Shown here piece after piece: positions 56,486-64,000 of a stretch of DNA of 64,000 bases. Source of the DNA: Hydrogenovibrio sp. (lineage in GTDB: Bacteria; Pseudomonadota; Gammaproteobacteria; Thiomicrospirales; Thiomicrospiraceae). Every line of letters starts with the position of its first letter. The stretch's first letter is position 1. The stretch lies in contig WFMZ01000027.1 of the NCBI GenBank assembly GCA_015484555.1, positions 1-64,000 on the forward strand, written 5' to 3'. The notes beneath the pieces were generated by a model, which searched no databases, was not told the origin of the DNA, and worked only from the letters and a program-made list of their open reading frames with translations. A program made the position numbers and the translations under genes.

Positions 56486-57161
56486 ACATAACGAGCTCAA
56501 CACGTCTATTTTGTGCTCGCCCTTCTGCTGTTGCGTTGTCAGAAATGGGATTAGCTTCGCCCAAACCTGTTGCTTTAATGCGACTTGCATCAACACCTTC
56601 TCCCTCTAGATATAACTTAACCGAATTTGCACGCTTTTCAGATAACCTTTGATTATTTTTAACACTACCACGTGAATCAGTATAGCCTTTGACCGCAACA
56701 CTGCTCTTTGGGTTTGCTTTTAAATACTCTACATAAGCATCTAACTTAGTTTTCGCTTCACCAGTTAACTCTGAACCGCCACTTTTAAAGAAACCTGAAA
56801 AAGATAAAGGTACTGAAATTGCTGTCGCACTAATAGCTTTTGGAGCAGCTTCCTTTACTTTTTCTACTGGCTTTTTAGCGATTGGCGCGGCCGGTGGATG
56901 GATGACTGCCATTTTTTCTGCAGGCGCTTTAGCAGCCTTTTGAAACTTCTTCAAACCAGGATCACAAGCTTGAATAGCCAAAGCTTCAGACCAATCTCTT
57001 GTTCTTACACAGCCACCCCAACGATCACGAACAATATTGTTATCAGTGTCTTGGACATAGGCATCATTATCTTCATGAGGGATATCTTTTTCCCAAGCAA
57101 ATGATGCGCTAGACACCGTTAATAAAATGGCGGCACTTAACACTTTTAAAGATGGCTTCAT
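56478..57161 (-). CDS. OmpA-family periplasmic peptidoglycan-binding protein
   Basis: 227 aa. A signal peptide (MKPSLKVLSAAILLTVSSASFA) is followed by an N-terminal motif GGCVRTRDWSEALAIQACDPG with two cysteines, a Lys/Pro/Ala linker, and a C-terminal OmpA domain: GYTDSRGSVKNNQRLSEKRANSV and GEANPISDNATAEGRAQNRRVEL. There is no beta-barrel, so the protein is probably soluble or loosely attached to peptidoglycan rather than a porin. 3' end overlaps the convergent DnaJ-related gene. Confidence 0.87.
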   Translation of the reverse strand: MKPSLKVLSAAILLTVSSASFAWEKDIPHEDNDAYVQDTDNNIVRDRWGGCVRTRDWSEALAIQACDPGLKKFQKAAKAPAEKMAVIHPPAAPIAKKPVEKVKEAAPKAISATAISVPLSFSGFFKSGGSELTGEAKTKLDAYVEYLKANPKSSVAVKGYTDSRGSVKNNQRLSEKRANSVKLYLEGEGVDASRIKATGLGEANPISDNATAEGRAQNRRVELVMSK

Positions 57162-57186
57162 TTAGAAACTCCTTTTATTATCTTCT

Positions 57187-57209
57187 AAAAAATGAGGGAC
57201 TTCCCTCTC
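57187..57209 (-). terminator. Rho-independent terminator of proA
   Basis: On the minus strand, GAGGGA-AG-TCCCTC followed by ATTTTTT, a short stem with a T run 17 bases after the proA stop. It would end the leuS-lptE-holA-proA transcript. Confidence 0.75.
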
Positions 57210-57225
57210 TTGAATATTTATTTAC

Positions 57226-58485
57226 TTAAGTTCGAATATTACCATCACCTAGTACAATGTATTTCTGTGACGTTAACCCTTCCAAACCAACAGGGCCACG
57301 AGCATGGAATTTATCGGTACTGATGCCTATCTCTGCACCCAAACCATATTCAAAACCATCTGCAAAACGGGTTGAAGCATTCACCATGACTGAGCTTGAA
57401 TCTACCAAAGCTAAAAAGCGGCGCGCGGTGGTAAAGTTTTCGGTAATAATTGACTCGGTATGACGCGAGCTAAAGGTTTCAATATGTTCCATGGCTTCAT
57501 CCACACCAGACACCACCTTAATAGATAAGATAGGCGCTAAATATTCTGTTGCCCAGTCAACTTCCGTAGCTTCATTCATTGCCACGATCTTTCTAGTCTT
57601 AGCACAACCACGTAGTTCAACACCTTGCTCAACCATTTTCAAACAAAGGTTCGGTAATATTTCAACCGCTCGTGATTCGGCAATCAACAAGGTTTCCATC
57701 GCATTACATACACCGTAACGATGGGTTTTAGAGTTGAAAGCGACTTTAATAGCCTTTTCCGTATCGGCTTCATCATCAATATACACATGACAAATGCCAT
57801 CTAAATGTTTAATAACGGGTACTTGTGCATCTTTGCTAATGCGCTCAATCAAGCCTTTTCCACCACGCGGAATAATGACATCGACATAATCAGGCATGGT
57901 AATCAACTCGCCTACCGCCGCACGGTCAGTGGTTTCAACAACTTGAACAGCCGCTTCGGGTAAATCTGCCGTTTTTAGTGCCAACTGAATACAATTTGCC
58001 AAGGCTTTGTTGGAATGAATCGCTTCTGACCCACCTCGTAAAATGGTGGCATTGCCCGACTTCAAACATAAAGCAGCCGCATCAATTGTGACATTAGGAC
58101 GAGATTCGTAAATAATGCCGACCACCCCTAAGGCCACGCGCATTTTACCCAGCTGAATGCCTGAAGGTAAAAAATGCATATCAGTTATTTCCCCAATAGG
58201 GTCATTTAAAACCGCCACTTGGCGAAGTCCTTCTGCCATTTTTTCAATGCCTTCGTCGGTAAGCGCTAAACGATCTAACATTGCTGCATCTAACCCATTC
58301 TTTTCGCCTTGTACTAAATCTTTAGCATTTTCAGCTTTCAAATAATCTGTTCGGTTTAATAAGGTATCTGCCATACACAACAAGGCATTATTTTTTTGTT
58401 CAGTCGAAGCAACAGACAAAACACGCCCTGCTTTTCTAGCGGCTTTACCCATGCTTTGCATCATCTTTGAAATGGTATCAGACAT
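57226..58485 (-). CDS. proA: Gamma-glutamyl phosphate reductase ProA
   Basis: Second step of proline synthesis, glutamyl phosphate to glutamate semialdehyde. ALDH-like fold: [34 protein letters not shown], the catalytic Cys in [13 protein letters not shown], and [22 protein letters not shown]. 419 aa, normal. proB is not adjacent; it follows holA after a ~87-base gap. Confidence 0.96.
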   Translation of the reverse strand: MSDTISKMMQSMGKAARKAGRVLSVASTEQKNNALLCMADTLLNRTDYLKAENAKDLVQGEKNGLDAAMLDRLALTDEGIEKMAEGLRQVAVLNDPIGEITDMHFLPSGIQLGKMRVALGVVGIIYESRPNVTIDAAALCLKSGNATILRGGSEAIHSNKALANCIQLALKTADLPEAAVQVVETTDRAAVGELITMPDYVDVIIPRGGKGLIERISKDAQVPVIKHLDGICHVYIDDEADTEKAIKVAFNSKTHRYGVCNAMETLLIAESRAVEILPNLCLKMVEQGVELRGCAKTRKIVAMNEATEVDWATEYLAPILSIKVVSGVDEAMEHIETFSSRHTESIITENFTTARRFLALVDSSSVMVNASTRFADGFEYGLGAEIGISTDKFHARGPVGLEGLTSQKYIVLGDGNIRT

Positions 58486-58572
58486 TTTTTATCCTATTTA
58501 TGCTGTAAGAATATCCTGGCTAGTTAGCCTGAACATCGTATATTTGTTGTTTAGAGTTTTCATAAGTGGGCT

Positions 58573-59598
58573 TTAAGAAGCAATTTTAAAAACCAACTCT
58601 GACAAACCGATCCAAGCATCTGGCTTGCCATAGCCTGCACGCAGGCCTTTCATATTTAAGTCTACTGCCAAAGCAATGCTTAACATCGACTGTAATTGCG
58701 CTAAGTTATGGCGTTGTAAAGCAGTTCGATATTCGCCTTGTTTGGACGGCCAAATGCGTAACTGTTTAAAGACTGCTGGTAAAGGCTGCCTTTGCGATAG
58801 CTGACTTAGGTTAATTAACGCTCGCAGTTCTTTGGAAAGTAACCATAAAATAACCGCTTGCTCCAAGCCTGCTTGGCGTAAACGCTGTAATATTTGAATC
58901 GCATATTGTGTTCGCCCCATTAGCATGGCACTGCTTAACGCAAACAGTTGGTAATGAGCTTGATCGGCTACGCTGTCTTGAATATGTTGTGCATTCAACG
59001 ACTGCCCAGGGAACAATAACGAAAGCTTTTCTAGCTCTTGGTCAGCGGCCAGCAAATTACCTTCCACCCTTTCTGCCAATAATACCGCGGATTCTGAATC
59101 AAGCGTCAAGCCCATTTCAGAAGCGCGTTGTTGACACCAACCTACCAACTTTTGACCTTCAATGGGTCTAGATTCTACAACCAACCCAGCGGCTTCTATT
59201 GCCTTAAACCATTTGGCACTTTTTTGCTTATACTCAATTTTCTCACACAGAATAATGAAACCTATCTCAGGCGGGACATCATGCACCATCTTTAACCATT
59301 CTTGAATAAAGGCACCACCGTCTCTGCCAAATTTAGCGGTGGGCACATCTAGTTCTATAATACGTCGGTCGGCAAACAAACTACCTGCCGCGGTTTCCAT
59401 TCGCAGGTCGTCCCACTTAAAGTTAGCATCAACATCAAAGCGTTCTCGCTGTAAATAGCCTTGCCCTTTTAAGTTGGCACGCAAGGCATCTAAAGCTCGA
59501 CGAACATACAGAGGTTCTTCACCATAAATAAGCGTAATGGGTTTAATCGCAAAATGACTGTCCTGCAACTGCCTAATAAATGCCACGGCGGGAATCAT
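58573..59598 (-). CDS. holA: DNA polymerase III delta subunit HolA
   Basis: Clamp-loader subunit that opens the beta clamp. LIYGEEPLYVRRALDALRANLKGQGY, ELDVPTAKFGRDGG and the C-terminal helical collar (ALAVDLNMKGLRAGYGKPDAWIGLSELV) match the family. 341 aa, normal. Starts three bases after the lptE stop. Confidence 0.93.
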   Translation of the reverse strand: MIPAVAFIRQLQDSHFAIKPITLIYGEEPLYVRRALDALRANLKGQGYLQRERFDVDANFKWDDLRMETAAGSLFADRRIIELDVPTAKFGRDGGAFIQEWLKMVHDVPPEIGFIILCEKIEYKQKSAKWFKAIEAAGLVVESRPIEGQKLVGWCQQRASEMGLTLDSESAVLLAERVEGNLLAADQELEKLSLLFPGQSLNAQHIQDSVADQAHYQLFALSSAMLMGRTQYAIQILQRLRQAGLEQAVILWLLSKELRALINLSQLSQRQPLPAVFKQLRIWPSKQGEYRTALQRHNLAQLQSMLSIALAVDLNMKGLRAGYGKPDAWIGLSELVFKIAS

Positions 59599-59601
59599 AA
59601 C

Positions 59602-60180
59602 TTAAGGCTTCTCAGTCGCTTGAATATAAACTCTGTTTGCACGATCAATCACCTGCAAAGCAATATCGACCGCCATTTGCTTTTGAATACTTTTCAGTTC
59701 TCTCGCAGAAGCTTGTAGCTGTCTATTATTAACGTTTCTATCTCTAAAACTAGTCACCGTCACAGCCAATAATTTTTTGCCCGATTTCACATCATCAACC
59801 ACCATCGGCTGGTTCATTTTCAAAAGCTCAGACGAAATATCACCCTGTCCATTGATGCCCGTGCTAATACGGTTAAAGCGGGTCGCTTGAAAGGTAATCG
59901 CGACATCTGCATCTGCTAAATTATCCACCACCTTAACGCCCATGCCGTCAAACTGCTGATTAAGTGCTCGCCTTATATTAGGGTTCACTTTATTCAAATC
60001 AATTAAGCGCACGGTTTTATAAGTGGCTTGTGCTGAATTACCCATGCCTTTTAAATGAAAGCCACAGCCTGACAATAAAGACACACTCAACAATAAAGCA
60101 ATTAACGACTGGCTGAAAGCCAAAAATCGCCAGGGGTGGGTACCTTGTATCTTTGAACCTTGCATCGCAGAACGGTACAT
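59602..60180 (-). CDS. lptE: LPS-assembly lipoprotein LptE
   Basis: Outer-membrane lipoprotein plug of LptD in LPS export. Lipobox LLSGC in SLIALLLSVSLLSGCGFHLKG; the mature part has GFHLKGMGNSAQATYKTVRL and the C-terminal helix LQVIDRANRVYI. The N-terminal region MYRSAMQGSKIQGTHPWRFLAFSQ is unusually long: THPWRFLAF is the translation of a dispersed repeat, which supplies the positively charged end of the signal peptide. Start at 60180, two bases after leuS, or the Met five codons further in. 192 aa. Confidence 0.88.
   Translation of the reverse strand: MYRSAMQGSKIQGTHPWRFLAFSQSLIALLLSVSLLSGCGFHLKGMGNSAQATYKTVRLIDLNKVNPNIRRALNQQFDGMGVKVVDNLADADVAITFQATRFNRISTGINGQGDISSELLKMNQPMVVDDVKSGKKLLAVTVTSFRDRNVNNRQLQASARELKSIQKQMAVDIALQVIDRANRVYIQATEKP
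60122..60141 (+). repeat. Dispersed repeat copy inside the 5' end of lptE
   Basis: AAAAATCGCCAGGGGTGGGT, exact consensus, read on the opposite strand as THPWRFLA within the lptE signal peptide region. Confidence 0.85.
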
Positions 60181-60182
60181 GG

Positions 60183-62870
<2,688 letters not shown>

Positions 62871-62902
62871 TTAAACAAATTATAACAAATGAGAGGTCTA
62901 TT

Positions 62903-63277
62903 ATGAGCCAAAATATTATGTTGCTTGCCTACGCTTACTTAGTCGAAAAAGGGCGTTCAACCATCCTAGAAGCCGAGCTTAAATCTTGGGATTTATTAGA
63001 GCAAGTTATTTTAGAAACCGAAGCTAAGGAAAGTATTTTAGAAGAACTTAGCAAAGAACAACTGGCAGAGGTTCGCGAAGACGTCCGTAACGACTGCATA
63101 CAATTAGCAGACTACCTAAGTGATTTAGAGCAAGGCGTTGAAGAGTTTGCCGAAATGGGCAAGGATCAGCTAGAAAGCTTCTTACTCCTCAAGTCAGCCG
63201 AAGTGGCTGACCCAACTGAACTAATGATATTACGTATGCGCATGATGGCAGCCCTAGAAGAAAGCGAAAAAAAATAG
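62903..63277 (+). CDS. YbeL-like (DUF1451 N-terminal type) acidic protein
   Basis: 124 aa from the ATG at 62903, with GAGAGG seven bases upstream; the ORF-track start is 17 codons earlier. Acidic and helical. LSKEQLAEVREDVRNDCIQL and a later ADPTELMILRMRM resemble the helical half of E. coli YbeL (LTRTEVDELTRAVRRDLEEF and DKTQLEWREV). E. coli ybeL is also divergent from leuS, which supports the link. The C-terminal zinc-ribbon of YbeL is missing here. Function unknown. Confidence 0.5.
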   Translation: MSQNIMLLAYAYLVEKGRSTILEAELKSWDLLEQVILETEAKESILEELSKEQLAEVREDVRNDCIQLADYLSDLEQGVEEFAEMGKDQLESFLLLKSAEVADPTELMILRMRMMAALEESEKK

Positions 63278-63303
63278 GCTTCACAAGCTAATACAACTAC
63301 CTT

Positions 63304-63327
63304 AGCGGGCGATTAGTCCGCTTTTTT
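63304..63327 (+). terminator. Terminator of the YbeL-like gene overlapping the lnt 3' end
   Basis: AGCGG-N9-CCGCTTTTTT, a 5-bp stem with a T run on the plus strand. The second arm and T run are also the last codons of lnt, so the two genes share this segment. Confidence 0.6.
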
Positions 63328-64000
63328 AGGTTTTGTCCGCCTTAATTTCAACCACGGCCAAGCTTTCAAGCCAAGCAAACCCAGCAACACCAACCAAGCC
63401 CACAACCAAACAGGTTTGTTCTGCCATCGAACAAAAGGGGTTTCACCAACATAAGGCTGAACTTCGGCACGTAACACCCCTGCAGTATAAGCAGGCATCT
63501 CTGCTTTCACCTGACCCGTTATATCCGCCACCATGGTAAAACCGGTATTCGTGCTTCTAGCAATTTCCCGACCCAATTCTAATGCTCGCATTTGAATATC
63601 GTGACGTTGTTGAAAAGGTTCTAGCGTATGAGCAAACCAGGCATCATTACTGACAGTAATCAAATACTTACTATCTTTAATATTGCGTGTAAGTTCAGCA
63701 CCAAACGCCATTTCATAGCAAATAGAAACGCCTACTTTTTGCCCCGCCAAAATCATTGGCTCAGGCATTTCTACGCCTTGACTAAAAGCAGAAAAAGGAA
63801 TATTAAACAGCAAACTTAAAGCTTTAAAGAAACGCGCAAAAGGAAAAAACTCACTAAAAGGTACGAGGTGGTGTTTTTCGTAAACTTGAGAAGGATCTTT
63901 TATATCCACCAAGGCATTATAATATTCACCCGTTTTTTGATTACGCGTAATTACACCAATCAAAATATCTTTATTCAACAGTTGAGCATCTTTAATAAAA
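63313..64000 (-). CDS. lnt: Apolipoprotein N-acyltransferase Lnt, partial (5' end beyond window)
   Basis: C-terminal part of the nitrilase-like periplasmic domain that N-acylates lipoproteins. The catalytic Lys is in EKHHLVPFSEFFPF and the nucleophile Cys in VGVSICYEMAFG; SNDAWFAHTLEPFQQRHDIQMRALELGR and RSTNTGFTMV follow. It ends with a hydrophobic membrane segment (VWLWAWLVLLGLLGLKAW) and a basic tail. The frame stays open past the TTG at 63978 to the window edge (KDAQLLNKD), so that TTG is not the real start. Confidence 0.93.
   Translation of the reverse strand, partial: FIKDAQLLNKDILIGVITRNQKTGEYYNALVDIKDPSQVYEKHHLVPFSEFFPFARFFKALSLLFNIPFSAFSQGVEMPEPMILAGQKVGVSICYEMAFGAELTRNIKDSKYLITVSNDAWFAHTLEPFQQRHDIQMRALELGREIARSTNTGFTMVADITGQVKAEMPAYTAGVLRAEVQPYVGETPFVRWQNKPVWLWAWLVLLGLLGLKAWPWLKLRRTKPKKAD

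Overview
The window looks like core chromosome of an AT-rich gammaproteobacterium. Family-typical gene orders (leuS-lptE-holA, rsfS-rlmH, mreBCD-mrdA-mrdB-dacA-ybeD-lipB-lipA, murJ-ribF-ileS-lspA, guaB-guaA, gatCAB) support this. The gene mix and small dispersed repeats would fit a Thiomicrospira/Thiomicrorhabdus-like sulfur oxidiser, but no sulfur-oxidation or carbon-fixation gene lies here, so that placement is an inference. No prophage, complete insertion sequence, CRISPR array or replication origin is visible.

Layout. 0-6.5 kb: a YcgJ-family gene cut by the left edge, a DUF4136 lipoprotein, the ABC-F ATPase ybiT with a small membrane protein, htpG with a sigma-32-type promoter, and an unrecognised secreted protein. 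6.5-10.4 kb: tadA, cheD, cheA and a CheZ-like gene. 10.4-13.9 kb: guaB-guaA. 13.9-18.8 kb: a small lipoprotein, a CbiM-like permease, an RDD protein, serB, sufE, htpX (second sigma-32-type promoter) and a PD-(D/E)XK nuclease-like gene. 18.9-22.1 kb: gatCAB. 22.3-33.5 kb: mreBCD, mrdA, mrdB, dacA, dat, ybeD, lipB, lipA, an atypical hslO and a DUF2062 protein. 33.6-35.4 kb: tRNA-Pro(GGG), an HD-GYP protein and a BFD-like protein. 35.4-40.5 kb: inner-core LPS genes (gmhA, hldE, pagL, kdsD, waaA). 40.5-46 kb: hemN, a degenerate GGDEF protein, rlmKL, mltB. 46-52.8 kb: murJ-ribF-ileS-lspA and rpsT. 53-64 kb: an APC permease, nadD-rsfS-rlmH, a DnaJ-related protein, an OmpA-family protein, leuS-lptE-holA-proA, a YbeL-like protein and the C-terminal part of lnt.

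How the genes work together. Much of the window serves envelope growth: cell shape and peptidoglycan (MreBCD, PBP2, RodA, PBP5/6-type DacA, MurJ, MltB, a D-amino-acid aminotransferase), LPS core and transport (GmhA, HldE, KdsD, WaaA, LptE, PagL) and lipoprotein maturation (LspA, Lnt). The remainder is translation (GatCAB, IleS, LeuS, RpsT, TadA, RlmH, RlmKL, RsfS), cofactors (LipA/LipB, RibF, NadD, HemN) and stress proteins (HtpG, HtpX, Hsp33).

The most striking feature that genes do not explain is a dispersed repeat with core AAAAATCGCCAGGGGTGG, read by eye in 14 copies. They sit mostly between genes, sometimes as inverted pairs, and in three cases inside reading frames. Two copies carry the same extra ~18 bp hairpin and lie on either side of htpX. 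Other notable points are an Hsp33 lacking two of its four zinc cysteines, an mreC that seems to need a non-canonical ATC start, a CheZ-like protein in a cheA-cheD operon, and a stand-alone degenerate GGDEF protein.
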